Below, one piece after another: positions 46,118-54,737 of a stretch of 64,000 nucleotides of DNA. Every line of letters begins with the position of its first letter. Position 1 is the stretch's first letter. Both the position numbers and the translations under genes were made by a program. The notes beneath the pieces are model-generated. The model worked only from the letters and a program-made list of their open reading frames with translations. It searched no databases and was not told the DNA's origin. The stretch comes from Sutcliffiella horikoshii (GTDB lineage: Bacteria; Bacillota; Bacilli; Bacillales; Bacillaceae_I): contig NZ_JAIVKY010000007.1 in NCBI RefSeq assembly GCF_020524325.1, positions 1 to 64,000 on the forward strand. The letters run 5' to 3'.

Positions 46118-46171
46118 ACGGGTCGGCGTGCCTGTCCTTTAAAGGGTAAACGGGTCGGCGTGCCTGTCCCC
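46078..46171. repeat. GGGGACAG palindromic repeat, copy E, with internal duplication
   Basis: The family unit GGGGACAGATTCGTCAGCCC...CCTTTAAAGG...AAACGGGTCGGCGTGCCTGTCC is present. The 32-base right half at 46106-46137 is repeated exactly at 46138-46169. It overlaps the 3' end and stop of the DMT transporter gene. Confidence 0.85.
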
Positions 46172-46260
46172 GCAACCCACCTTCCACCCAAAATCGTTCC
46201 CTTCAACCCGAATTTCCTTTATAATGAAAAGGTATAAGTTTTTTACAGGATGTGGACGTT

Positions 46261-47319
46261 ATGAATGGTTTTTTAAAGAATGCTTACCAGTCGCATCATG
46301 CACTGGAGATTATTTTTTCTTCTTTGCGTTGGTTTTTTCTTGTCCTATCAATCGTGGTCTTTGCCATTCAAAACATGGGAAATCCAGTTGAATGGAAGAT
46401 TACTTTATTTGTATTGTTAGTCATTTTTGGTTTTCTATATATGGGTATATCAGATTACTATTTACATAAAACACCTGAAGGGTCAAAAATGTACGTTATG
46501 ATGACAAAGGGTGGCCCGTTTTTTGATTTTGTGGCGTTTTCAGCCTTGGTACCGTTAACTGGAGGCCTAGAGAGTCCGCTTTTTCCGTTAGCTTACTTAA
46601 TTATTTTACATGTGACAGTTTACTGGCGTTTTCTTGGAGGTATGACAGCAGCCGGTTGTTTTACGCTTGTCTACTCTACTATTTTTTTCATACAGGCGCA
46701 AAACGCCACTTCTGTACAAAGCATGATTGACTATTTTAGTGCCGTTTTCTTTTTACTCATGATAGGTGGACTGGGAGGCATCATTGTTTCTAGAGAACGG
46801 AGACATCATTGGGAGAATAGTTTGCTGGTGGAGGCTGCAAATCGTGATTACCTTACGAATCTAGCAAATCACCGTTCCTTTCAAGAATGCCTGCGAAATG
46901 ACTTGGAAAAAGAAAAAGAGTTTTATCTTGCTCTAACGGACATTGATAAATTTAAATGTGTTAATGATCAATATGGACATGTTACGGGAGACAAAGTCCT
47001 GCAACAGATTGGAGAAATTCTCACCTCTGTGCTATCTAACAAGAATGGAAAAGCTTTCCGTTATGGGGGAGAGGAATTTGCACTCATCCTCTATTACAAA
47101 AACAAATTCGAGGTAAAAGAAATTCTTGATGAGATTAAACAAGCAGTAGCAAGCCATGTTTTCTATGATAAAGATGGGACTTTTTCTGTCACCATGAGCT
47201 TTGGTTCTGGTAAACAAAACGGAGAACGTCCAGACCTATTAGTGGAAAAGGTAGACAAGCTGCTTTATACAGCAAAAAATGGCGGGAGAAACCAGATTGT
47301 TTTGGCAGAGGTAGGGTGA
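46261..47319 (+). CDS. Membrane diguanylate cyclase (GGDEF)
   Basis: A 352-residue protein with five to six membrane helices (about 15-180) and a C-terminal GGDEF domain (about 190-350): DIDKFKCVNDQYGH and the signature RYGGEEFAL are intact, so c-di-GMP synthesis is expected. The N-terminal sensor is not recognised. A GTG at 46252 is in frame, but the ATG at 46261 is correctly spaced from AGGA at 46247. The K+ channel gene follows after 17 bases. Confidence 0.88.
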   Translation: MNGFLKNAYQSHHALEIIFSSLRWFFLVLSIVVFAIQNMGNPVEWKITLFVLLVIFGFLYMGISDYYLHKTPEGSKMYVMMTKGGPFFDFVAFSALVPLTGGLESPLFPLAYLIILHVTVYWRFLGGMTAAGCFTLVYSTIFFIQAQNATSVQSMIDYFSAVFFLLMIGGLGGIIVSRERRHHWENSLLVEAANRDYLTNLANHRSFQECLRNDLEKEKEFYLALTDIDKFKCVNDQYGHVTGDKVLQQIGEILTSVLSNKNGKAFRYGGEEFALILYYKNKFEVKEILDEIKQAVASHVFYDKDGTFSVTMSFGSGKQNGERPDLLVEKVDKLLYTAKNGGRNQIVLAEVG

Positions 47320-47336
47320 AAAAGAGGTGATTGGAA

Positions 47337-48362
47337 GTGTGGATATTACAAAGAATATTTAAGAGCGTCATAAAAACAAATAATTTTGCATTGGTGTTAA
47401 TTTCTATTATTGTTATTGCAGGAAGTGCATTGGTCATGCATCTATTAGAGCCGGCTACGTTTCCAACTGTTTTTGAGGGACTATGGTGGACGATGACGAC
47501 GGTGACTACAGTTGGTTACGGGGATGTCTCTCCTGAAACTGTTTCCGGTAAGATTTTCGCCATGTTTTTATTCATCTTTGGTATTGGCCTTATTGGTGTA
47601 TTGATTGGAAAAGTTGTTAATCTATTATCACTGTATAGCAAATGGAAGGAGCATGGGAAATTGACTAGTAAAAAGACCAATCATTTTATCTTTGTTGGCT
47701 GGACAGAGAAGACGGAAAGAGCGATGTCAGAAATCCTGGAAGAAAACCCGAACGCGCAGATCGTATTAATAGATTCTAAAAAAACAAACCCATGTGAGTT
47801 GGAAATTGATTACGTCCAAGGGGATGCGAGTGAGGACGCGGTATTATTAAAGGCGAACGTTCTGGAAGCTAAATCTGTGACCATTTTTTCAGATGACTTG
47901 ATTGAAGATGCCTCACTTTCTGATGGAAAAACCTTGCTTGTGGCATCATCTGTAGAACGACTTTCCAAGTTACATAACAAAAACATCTACACAATTGTAG
48001 AGCTCAGAAAAGAAAAAAGTATCCCTAATTTCTCTCATGCTAATGTAGACGAATTCGTTATATCAGGTGAAACTGCATCTCGTTTGATGGCAAAAGCAAC
48101 CTTGTATAATGGATCGACGCATCTTTTTAGTCAGTTGACGAGCAGAATGCATGGCGATAATATTTATGAAATTGCTGCTGATCCCGCTTGGAGCACGTAT
48201 AGGCAAGCATTCCATGAAATCCTAGATAAAGGAGCCACTCTTTTATCAAACGGAAAAGATCTCGATATCAATCGAAAGTTAGATCAGAAAATTCCAAGTG
48301 ACGCGAAACTCTATATCATCTGTGATAAGAATACCTATGAGTCAACGTTTAAAGCAGGATAA
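47337..48362 (+). CDS. Potassium channel with RCK/TrkA-N domain (YugO type)
   Basis: A 341-residue two-helix channel with selectivity filter TVGYGD at 58-63 between TM1 (about 16-38) and TM2 (about 70-92), followed by a cytoplasmic Rossmann-type RCK domain (about 110-240) and a C-terminal extension. The GTG at 47337 has GAGGTGA 6 bases upstream; the TTG at 47331 lies on the ribosome site. Family members conduct K+ and respond to ligands. It faces the ATP-grasp/DUF350 operon, a partnership seen in other genomes. Confidence 0.9.
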   Translation: MWILQRIFKSVIKTNNFALVLISIIVIAGSALVMHLLEPATFPTVFEGLWWTMTTVTTVGYGDVSPETVSGKIFAMFLFIFGIGLIGVLIGKVVNLLSLYSKWKEHGKLTSKKTNHFIFVGWTEKTERAMSEILEENPNAQIVLIDSKKTNPCELEIDYVQGDASEDAVLLKANVLEAKSVTIFSDDLIEDASLSDGKTLLVASSVERLSKLHNKNIYTIVELRKEKSIPNFSHANVDEFVISGETASRLMAKATLYNGSTHLFSQLTSRMHGDNIYEIAADPAWSTYRQAFHEILDKGATLLSNGKDLDINRKLDQKIPSDAKLYIICDKNTYESTFKAG

Positions 48363-48372
48363 ATAGAAAAAG

Positions 48373-48410
48373 CACAAAGCGACGAATAAGTTGCTTTGTG
48401 CCTTTTTTTC
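48373..48410 (+). terminator. Terminator after the K+ channel gene
   Basis: GCACAAAGC (48373-48381) and GCTTTGTGC (48394-48402) pair perfectly and are followed by CTTTTTTT. Confidence 0.9.
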
Positions 48411-48809
48411 TTAGTACGTTAACGAACTGGCAATGATCCAGCCAATGGACAAGGAAAACATCATCAATAAGATCCCTACAGATACGCGGTCTTCATTGAT
48501 TGCGTCCTTAATGCTGTAATTGATTGTAACAACTTCAGCTAGGATGTAGAAGACAATTTGCGCCACAATCCCAATAACTCCCCAGATAACCATATCCAAG
48601 AAAGAAACAGAATGTGCGATGGCAGAGCCGATGACAAATGCCAAACCAAGTAGTTTTCCTCCCATCACAAGTGCTGCCGTTGTATTTCCTTGTGAAACGA
48701 GCTTTATTTTCTCATTCCTAGAAGTTAAATCAAACAAAAATAAACCAACAAACAAAAGAACAAACGCTGTTCCTGCATATAAACCAAAAGCTGCTAAATA
48801 ACTTCCCAT
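48411..48809 (-). CDS. DUF350 (YjfL-like) membrane protein
   Basis: A 132-residue protein with four membrane helices, the DUF350/YjfL layout in which two helix pairs are related. The conserved segment NTTAALVMGGKLLGLAFVIG is visible near 42-61. Function is unknown; E. coli yjfL lies beside the ATP-grasp gene yjfC. Here the gene follows the ATP-grasp gene after 6 bases, so the same association holds. The stop abuts the terminator of the convergent K+ channel gene. Confidence 0.88.
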   Translation of the reverse strand: MGSYLAAFGLYAGTAFVLLFVGLFLFDLTSRNEKIKLVSQGNTTAALVMGGKLLGLAFVIGSAIAHSVSFLDMVIWGVIGIVAQIVFYILAEVVTINYSIKDAINEDRVSVGILLMMFSLSIGWIIASSLTY

Positions 48810-48815
48810 TCACAA

Positions 48816-50069
48816 TCACTCCTTAATCTGTTTTAACCCTACAGGCATAAAATAAGATAAATTATCGATGATTTGTTTACCTAAACGATAACCAAATGCA
48901 CTTGCTTGTTCATTCACCAGGAAAGCACCAATCATCATATGGCCATTTTTCCATCCAGTTTCTGTTTGAAACGAAATCTCCGGCAAATCCACATACTCTT
49001 GATAGACCTGAACATAGTCAACGTAACTGTTGTTTGGATCTTCCTCTACCTTTTCCCCAGAAGGTGCATATATTTTGACAGAATCGCCTTCTCGTCCAAA
49101 TGTAGGCTTTTCTACATATTTTTTGCCTGCTGACAGGAAAGGGGTGGGTTCTAAGTAAGTTGCCAGAAAATACTCACTAATCCACTCATGCTCCTCTTCT
49201 GTAAAAAACGCACTTTCTTGTTCATGAAGCCCCCAAATGACCGCTTGCACGGCCTTTGATTGTAAAAGGAAAGCACTTAATGGATTGACGATAGCCAGCT
49301 TCTTCAAGCGGACCAATTCTAGTAACTGCAGACCTACACTCGCACCAGTCTCCTGATCCTTATCCATAATGAGCGATTCTATTGGAAATGTCTGACGATA
49401 CAGAACATCAATTTTTCTTCCCTCTTCATCAAGCAACGCTTCCCCTTTAATAATTTGCAGCTTGTGCAGGGGAACATATTGGGATGGCAGTTTACAAATA
49501 TTTTTTAAATATAATACGGTTTGTTTATCCTCAAAATTTTCATCATGGGAAGTAAAAACAATGTTCGGGAACTCCTTATTACCCAAAACCTGATAGCTCT
49601 CAAAAATTGCATTTTTTACCGCTCTTCCTAAGCGTTCTTCTTCATGGGCATTGGGGTCAACCCGACCAAACTCTTTACATACTTCTCCATTGATTTGAAA
49701 TAATTCTTTAATAAAAGTTGGCGTATCACTATTAATCTCCAATACTTTATATGTATCTTTCGTTTTAACCAAATCCACTCGGGATATTATGGACTCAGCC
49801 AAAATCTCCTTCATTGATAGAAATGGAATGGTTTCTTTTGGATACCCAAGTTCGAGAAGCGTTTCTTCTTCCAGTCCTCTCAGTAGCTTCGCCATCTTCG
49901 AGAAAATATGTCCAACCCTATTGGCCACAACTCGGATTTTCACTGTCTCTTCTGGTTCAATTTCATATACGGAATAGAGGGCGTACTCTTGACCGTATAA
50001 ATTGCTCCAGAAGGAAGGGAACTTTGCATAATACGCTTCACGTGTTGTTTGATACACTTGCTCATTCAT
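48816..50069 (-). CDS. Glutathionylspermidine-synthase-like ATP-grasp ligase
   Basis: A 417-residue enzyme of the GSP synthase C-terminal family (YgiC/YjfC type), which forms an amide bond using ATP. Family blocks visible include KVLEINSDTPTF (near 107-118), FLATYLEPTPFL, KKYVEKPTFGREGDSVKIY (ATP-grasp core, near 315-333) and the C-terminal GWKNGHMMIGAFLVN. Bacillaceae lack glutathionylspermidine, so the acceptor and donor are unknown. Its neighbours are a DUF350 protein downstream and a lipoprotein upstream, the YgiB-YgiC / YjfM-YjfC-YjfL arrangement of enterobacteria. Confidence 0.85.
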   Translation of the reverse strand: MNEQVYQTTREAYYAKFPSFWSNLYGQEYALYSVYEIEPEETVKIRVVANRVGHIFSKMAKLLRGLEEETLLELGYPKETIPFLSMKEILAESIISRVDLVKTKDTYKVLEINSDTPTFIKELFQINGEVCKEFGRVDPNAHEEERLGRAVKNAIFESYQVLGNKEFPNIVFTSHDENFEDKQTVLYLKNICKLPSQYVPLHKLQIIKGEALLDEEGRKIDVLYRQTFPIESLIMDKDQETGASVGLQLLELVRLKKLAIVNPLSAFLLQSKAVQAVIWGLHEQESAFFTEEEHEWISEYFLATYLEPTPFLSAGKKYVEKPTFGREGDSVKIYAPSGEKVEEDPNNSYVDYVQVYQEYVDLPEISFQTETGWKNGHMMIGAFLVNEQASAFGYRLGKQIIDNLSYFMPVGLKQIKE

Positions 50070-50074
50070 CTAAA

Positions 50075-50419
50075 TCATCCTCCACTATAGGAAGAACCAC
50101 TACCAAACCCTTTATTAGGCGTTGTGTTGGACTGAAAAGCGGAGCTGTTTCGATAGTTTTTATAGGATGAATCCTTTTTTAAGGAAGATTTATTGCCAAA
50201 AAAGCTTCCTCCGTGATAATAGTGGCGGTAATAGCTGGATGAATCATCATCACATTGATAAACGCCTTCTTCATTATCCCATTCATACTCATTGCAACGA
50301 TCATCGAATGGCTCTGGCGGAAGGGAGCTGGATTCATCATAATCGGAACCACAACCGGTCATGCCTAATGCGAATACGGTGGCAGAGACACTTGTTAAAA
50401 CTTTCTTTGTTTTTGTCAT
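50075..50419 (-). CDS. Small lipoprotein, YgiB/DUF1190-like position
   Basis: A 114-residue exported protein. The signal peptide ends in a lipobox-like GMTGC with Cys23 as likely lipidation site; the rest is acidic, Ser/Tyr-rich with two more Cys, and ends in a Gly/Ser-rich tail. The composition and place before an ATP-grasp gene resemble YgiB/YjfM (DUF1190) lipoproteins, but sequence identity cannot be judged by eye. It precedes the ligase gene by 5 bases in the same operon. Confidence 0.72.
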   Translation of the reverse strand: MTKTKKVLTSVSATVFALGMTGCGSDYDESSSLPPEPFDDRCNEYEWDNEEGVYQCDDDSSSYYRHYYHGGSFFGNKSSLKKDSSYKNYRNSSAFQSNTTPNKGFGSGSSYSGG

Positions 50420-50573
50420 GGGGACTACTCCTTTCTTACATAATCAACTAAACTAATAGTAACAAAAATAGGAAATAATGAGGAGATAAATTTTTGTTGA
50501 TATGGAGAAAGTAGCACGGGAATTTTGCTATGATGAAAGTATATGAAAATAGAGACAGGTAGGTGTACCACAG

Positions 50574-51029
50574 ATGGAACTAATCTATTACTTACACGAC
50601 AGAGGAAGCTATGACCCAATATATGAATATAAAAAAGGAAAAATAAGCGAGGATGAAATATTTGCTAGGCAGCTTTGTACTTTTTTCATAAAAGAAGGAA
50701 TTCAATATAAATTAATATGTAATGAAGGGACCTTGGATGACAGCGCCGAAACCATTACAGTAGAAAAGGATGAGATAGCAAGGAACTTCTACAAGGAAAA
50801 ATCATACCCTTCCGGTATACACATCGAATTCCGCGAATATAAATACCTTCAGGACATGCCGGTCCTTCATACGCAACCATTAGAAAGTCACTGGGAAGCC
50901 ATCAAATTTCTGTTAAAGGATATTGTTCACCTCCCGGGAATCGGGGAATGCCATGTTGACTCAACGGAAATTGATGAAGACAGGCAATGCTATGTTTTTT
51001 ATATAGGTAAGATTGTAAAAGAAACTTAG
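50574..51029 (+). CDS. Hypothetical protein, 151 residues
   Basis: A soluble acidic protein without signal peptide or membrane helix. The pattern suggests an alpha/beta fold (MELIYYLHDRG start, a central HIEFREYKYL and a C-terminal strand CYVFYIGKIVK). I do not recognise a family. A TAGGTG about 8 bases before the ATG is the ribosome site. It diverges from the lipoprotein operon; the next gene is 85 bases on. Confidence 0.65.
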   Translation: MELIYYLHDRGSYDPIYEYKKGKISEDEIFARQLCTFFIKEGIQYKLICNEGTLDDSAETITVEKDEIARNFYKEKSYPSGIHIEFREYKYLQDMPVLHTQPLESHWEAIKFLLKDIVHLPGIGECHVDSTEIDEDRQCYVFYIGKIVKET

Positions 51030-51114
51030 AAAAATTTACAAATTCCCTACTCTTTTACTGTAAAAAATTGCTATAATAAACCTTATATGATGTGTCACCA
51101 AAGGGGAGAAACGA

Positions 51115-51582
51115 ATGGCTGAAATGAATGATAACCCGCTATTAAAAAGTGATGATAAACCGAAAATCAAGGTAGAAAGAAAAGAAGGGGAACCAACCGC
51201 CGCCTTTAAAGGAGCAAGTTGGGCAGCGCTTGTGGTAGGGGTTTCCGCGTACTTGATTGGACTGTTCAATGCCACAATGGAATTGAATGAGAAAGGATAT
51301 TATTTTGCAGTATTGGTATTCGGCCTTTATGCAGCCGTATCCTTGCAAAAAGCAGTTCGAGATAAGGAAGAAGATATTCCTGTTTCCGGCATCTACTATG
51401 GATTAAGTTGGTTTGCCCTTGTTGTATCCATTTCCTTAATGGCAATTGGCCTCTATAATGCCGGAAGTATCATTTTAAGTGAAAAAGGATTTTACGGCAT
51501 GTCATTTGTGCTCAGCTTATTTGCAGCTATCACCATTCAGAAGAATATTCGAGACACGCAAAACGCAAGAGAAAGAGATTAA
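51115..51582 (+). CDS. YiaA/YiaB two-helix-repeat membrane protein
   Basis: A 155-residue protein with four membrane helices in two similar halves: SWAALVVGVSAYLIGLFNA and SWFALVVSISLMAIGLYNA, each followed by a KGYYF/KGFYG turn and a second helix ending LQKAVRD / IQKNIRD. This is the YiaAB family; the function is unknown. AAGGGGAG lies before the ATG. Confidence 0.85.
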   Translation: MAEMNDNPLLKSDDKPKIKVERKEGEPTAAFKGASWAALVVGVSAYLIGLFNATMELNEKGYYFAVLVFGLYAAVSLQKAVRDKEEDIPVSGIYYGLSWFALVVSISLMAIGLYNAGSIILSEKGFYGMSFVLSLFAAITIQKNIRDTQNARERD

Positions 51583-51813
51583 TAGCGGAGGCGGTACTGT
51601 AGACTTGTTGTGGAGTCAGGCAGTACCGTTTTCTTTTTTGCTCCAGATAGTTTAAAATAATCAGATAATAGGGTGTAATCTGGTGAAAAGTTAACCTGAA
51701 TTATGATATGATAGAAATTAAGATGGACATAGTATGTTTCTTGGTAGCGTTATGCCTTTAGGATGCTAGAAGCAATAGCGCCTGCTCTTTTTTATAAATT
51801 TAGGGGATGTGTA

Positions 51814-53331
51814 ATGATGAGCAACATGCAGAATAAAACAGACGTTATCTTAATTGGTGCCGGTGTCATGAGCGCAACTTTGGGTTCGTTATTAAAGGAA
51901 GTTCAACCGGATTGGGAAATTAAAGTGTTCGAAAAGCTTGCAAGTGCAGGGGAAGAAAGCTCGAACGAGTGGAACAATGCCGGGACGGGACATGCAGCAT
52001 TATGCGAGCTTAACTATACGTCATTAAAAGCGGACGGAACGATGGACATCAGCAAGGCGGTAAAAGTGAACGAACAGTTCCAACTTTCACGTCAATACTG
52101 GTCCTATTTAGTCAAACAAAATCTTATCAGCAATGCAAAGGACTTTATCATGCCAATTCCACATATTAGCTTTGTGGAAGGGAAAGAAAATGTTAGGTTT
52201 TTGAAAAAACGTATGGAAGCGCTATCAGCAAATCCGCTGTTTAAAGGAATGGAATACTCCGAAGATCCGAAGAAGCTGAAAGAATGGATGCCCCTTATGA
52301 TGGAAGGCCGTACCTCAAAAGAGCCGATTGCAGCAACGAAGATCGACTCTGGTACAGATGTAAATTTCGGTGCGTTGACCCGCATGTTGTTTGACCACTT
52401 AGAGAAAAACAACGTAGAAGTTCATTATGAGCATAGTGTAGAGAATCTTAAGCGTGCAAGCGACGGTTCTTGGGAGCTGAAAATTCGCAATGCTAAAACT
52501 GGTCAAGTGGAATATCACCATGCCAAGTTCGTATTCATCGGCGGGGGTGGCGGAAGTCTGCCATTATTGCAGAAAACCGGTATACCGGAGTCGAAGAATA
52601 TCGGCGGATTCCCGGTTAGCGGACTGTTCCTAGTCTGCAACAATCCGGAGGTCGTGGAAAAGCATCACGCAAAAGTATACGGAAAAGCAAAGGTCGGCGC
52701 GCCGCCAATGTCTGTGCCGCATCTAGATACTAGATATATCAACAACAAAAAGAGCCTACTGTTTGGACCGTTCGCAGGATTCTCACCAAAGTTCTTGAAA
52801 ACCGGCTCCAACCTGGACTTGATCGGCTCCGTAAAGCCATACAATGTCATGACCATGCTTTCTGCAGGTTTCAAAGAAATGGGTCTGACAAAGTACTTGA
52901 TTCAACAAGTGATGTTATCAAATGAAAAACGCATTGATGAGCTGCGCGAGTTCATCCCGAACGCCAAAAGCGAAGATTGGGAGATTGTCGTTGCAGGTCA
53001 ACGCGTTCAAGTCATAAAAGATACAGAAGCCGGCGGCAAAGGGACCCTTCAATTTGGTACGGAAGTGGTTAGTGCATCCGACGGTTCCATAGCGGCGTTG
53101 CTTGGCGCATCTCCAGGTGCTTCCACAGCCGTTCACGTCATGCTCGAAGTATTTGAAAAATGCTTCCCTGAGCACATGTTTGAATGGAAAGAGAAAATCC
53201 AAGAAATGATCCCGAGCTACGGCATATGTTTAGTCGATAACCCTGAGCTATTTGATGAGCTTTTCGCCTCCACGGCGGAAACCCTCTTTCTTAGTGAAGG
53301 GAAGGAGCAAAAGGCGCTTTCCTTTCACTAA
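51814..53331 (+). CDS. mqo: Malate:quinone oxidoreductase
   Basis: A 505-residue FAD-dependent membrane-associated enzyme that oxidises malate to oxaloacetate and passes electrons to quinone. The FAD motif [15 protein letters not shown] is near residues 11-25; the family blocks [19 protein letters not shown] and the C-terminal [16 protein letters not shown] are intact. The frame is open to 51763, but the ATG at 51814 (with a second at 51817) follows AGGGGATG and gives the family length. A terminator follows. Confidence 0.95.
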   Translation: MMSNMQNKTDVILIGAGVMSATLGSLLKEVQPDWEIKVFEKLASAGEESSNEWNNAGTGHAALCELNYTSLKADGTMDISKAVKVNEQFQLSRQYWSYLVKQNLISNAKDFIMPIPHISFVEGKENVRFLKKRMEALSANPLFKGMEYSEDPKKLKEWMPLMMEGRTSKEPIAATKIDSGTDVNFGALTRMLFDHLEKNNVEVHYEHSVENLKRASDGSWELKIRNAKTGQVEYHHAKFVFIGGGGGSLPLLQKTGIPESKNIGGFPVSGLFLVCNNPEVVEKHHAKVYGKAKVGAPPMSVPHLDTRYINNKKSLLFGPFAGFSPKFLKTGSNLDLIGSVKPYNVMTMLSAGFKEMGLTKYLIQQVMLSNEKRIDELREFIPNAKSEDWEIVVAGQRVQVIKDTEAGGKGTLQFGTEVVSASDGSIAALLGASPGASTAVHVMLEVFEKCFPEHMFEWKEKIQEMIPSYGICLVDNPELFDELFASTAETLFLSEGKEQKALSFH

Positions 53332-53347
53332 AATAAGAATAAATGGG

Positions 53348-53384
53348 AAAACCTTTGATCCTTTTGGGGATTGAGGTTTTTTTG
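53348..53384 (+). terminator. Terminator after mqo
   Basis: AAAACCTTTGATCC and GGATTGAGGTTT pair with a bulge and are followed by a T run. Confidence 0.75.
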
Positions 53385-53499
53385 TTTTGTGGAAGGATTC
53401 CTTTAATAGCATGCCAACGTTTTACGGAGCGGAAAACTTGAGTTAGAGATTCCAACTTCTGTATGCTAGAGATATTAATGTACGAGAGGATGTTCTTTT

Positions 53500-54351
53500 A
53501 TGAAACTGATCAGAGACCACTGGAAGGTGCAATATAAAAATCCCGGCTACCCGCATGTTCAACAAGGTTGGGTTCTTCCTCCTGATAGAATGCGTGATTA
53601 CGACCCATTCATCCTGATGGCGGACGATTGGTTTAAACGCGGTACCTTCTCTGACCACCCTCATCGCGGTTTCCAGACTATCACTTATGTGATAGATGGC
53701 AGGCTTGAGCATACTGATAACCAGGGCGGGCATTCTGTTTTGCACGCAGGAGATGTCCAGTACATGAATGCGGGGAGTGGCGCCCGCCATGCAGAGGAAG
53801 CGGTCGATGAGGACGTCATCCATACGTTGCAGCTCTGGCTCAATTTGCCGAAGAGCTTGAAAAATACGGAGTCCTCTTATCAAAATGTACTTTTGGAGGA
53901 TGCTCCTTTGGTGGAGTTGGATGGTGGCTCTGTACGAGTTTACTCGGGAAGTGCAGAGGGAGTGACAGGTCCGATGAATTCATTGGTTCCCATTAATATG
54001 TTTGAGCTTTATTTACGCGCGGGTGAGAGCTACTCTCTTGAATTACCGGCGAACCATAACGGCCATGTGTTTATGCTGCAAGGTGAGATGACTTTTGGTG
54101 GTGAGGGGGCTGTAACCTTGGGGAAAACCGAGGTGGGGCTGCTGACTTATGATGAGGCCACTGAAGATGGTGCGGTGGAATTGCTTGAGATCACGGCGGC
54201 AGCTCAGGAGCGGTCCCGGGTGCTTATTCAGACGGGTAAACCTATTGGGGAGCCAATTGTAGCGAGAGGCCCTTTTGTGATGAATACAGAAGATGAGATT
54301 GTGAAGGCGTTTGAGGATTTTAGGGCAGGGAGGTTTGGTGGTAGGGTGTAA
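53500..54351 (+). CDS. Pirin family bicupin
   Basis: A 283-residue protein with two cupin domains. The metal site of the N-terminal cupin is intact: H53 and H55 (HPHRGFQT), H97 and E99 (GARHAEE). Bacterial pirins act as quercetinase-type dioxygenases or as regulators of metabolic enzymes; the role here is unknown. Its ribosome site is AGAGGATG. The 52-bp repeat array begins 21 bases after the stop. Confidence 0.9.
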   Translation: MKLIRDHWKVQYKNPGYPHVQQGWVLPPDRMRDYDPFILMADDWFKRGTFSDHPHRGFQTITYVIDGRLEHTDNQGGHSVLHAGDVQYMNAGSGARHAEEAVDEDVIHTLQLWLNLPKSLKNTESSYQNVLLEDAPLVELDGGSVRVYSGSAEGVTGPMNSLVPINMFELYLRAGESYSLELPANHNGHVFMLQGEMTFGGEGAVTLGKTEVGLLTYDEATEDGAVELLEITAAAQERSRVLIQTGKPIGEPIVARGPFVMNTEDEIVKAFEDFRAGRFGGRV

Positions 54352-54372
54352 TTATTTAAGTAATGGAAGGCC

Positions 54373-54684
54373 CTCTCAAGGCCCGAAAGCGGAGCAGGAG
54401 CAGCGAAACGGTAACAGAGAGATCCTCTCAATGCCCGAACGTGGGGCAGGAGTAGCGAAACGGTAACAGAGAGCGCTTCTCAAGGCCCGAAAGCGGAGGA
54501 GGAGTAGCGAAACGGTAACAGAGAGCGCTTCTCAAGGCCCGAAAGCGGAGCAGGAGCAGCGAAACGGTAACAGAGAGCGCCTCTCAATGCCCGAACGTGG
54601 GGCAGGAGTAGCGAAATGGTAACAGAGAGCGCTTCTCAAGGCCCGAACAGCGAGCAACGGCATAGAAACGGTAATAGAGACCGC
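54373..54684. repeat. Six tandem 52-bp repeats of the GCCCGAA family
   Basis: Units start at 54373, 54425, 54477, 54529, 54581 and 54633, exactly 52 bases apart, with the last more diverged. Each begins YTCTCAAKGCCCGAA and ends CGGTAACAGAGAGCGC or close to it; unit ends GAGAGCGC face the next YTCTC, so every junction is a palindrome. Units 2 and 5 share variants (AATGCCCGAACGTGGGG), as do units 1, 3 and 4 (AAGGCCCGAAAGCGGAG). This implies duplication of higher-order blocks. The array fills most of the gap 54352-54737; no ORF is credible. Confidence 0.95.
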
Positions 54685-54737
54685 TCTCCCACCCACCGAA
54701 GCATCACCCCAGAATAAAAATAGGTAACAAAATCAAA

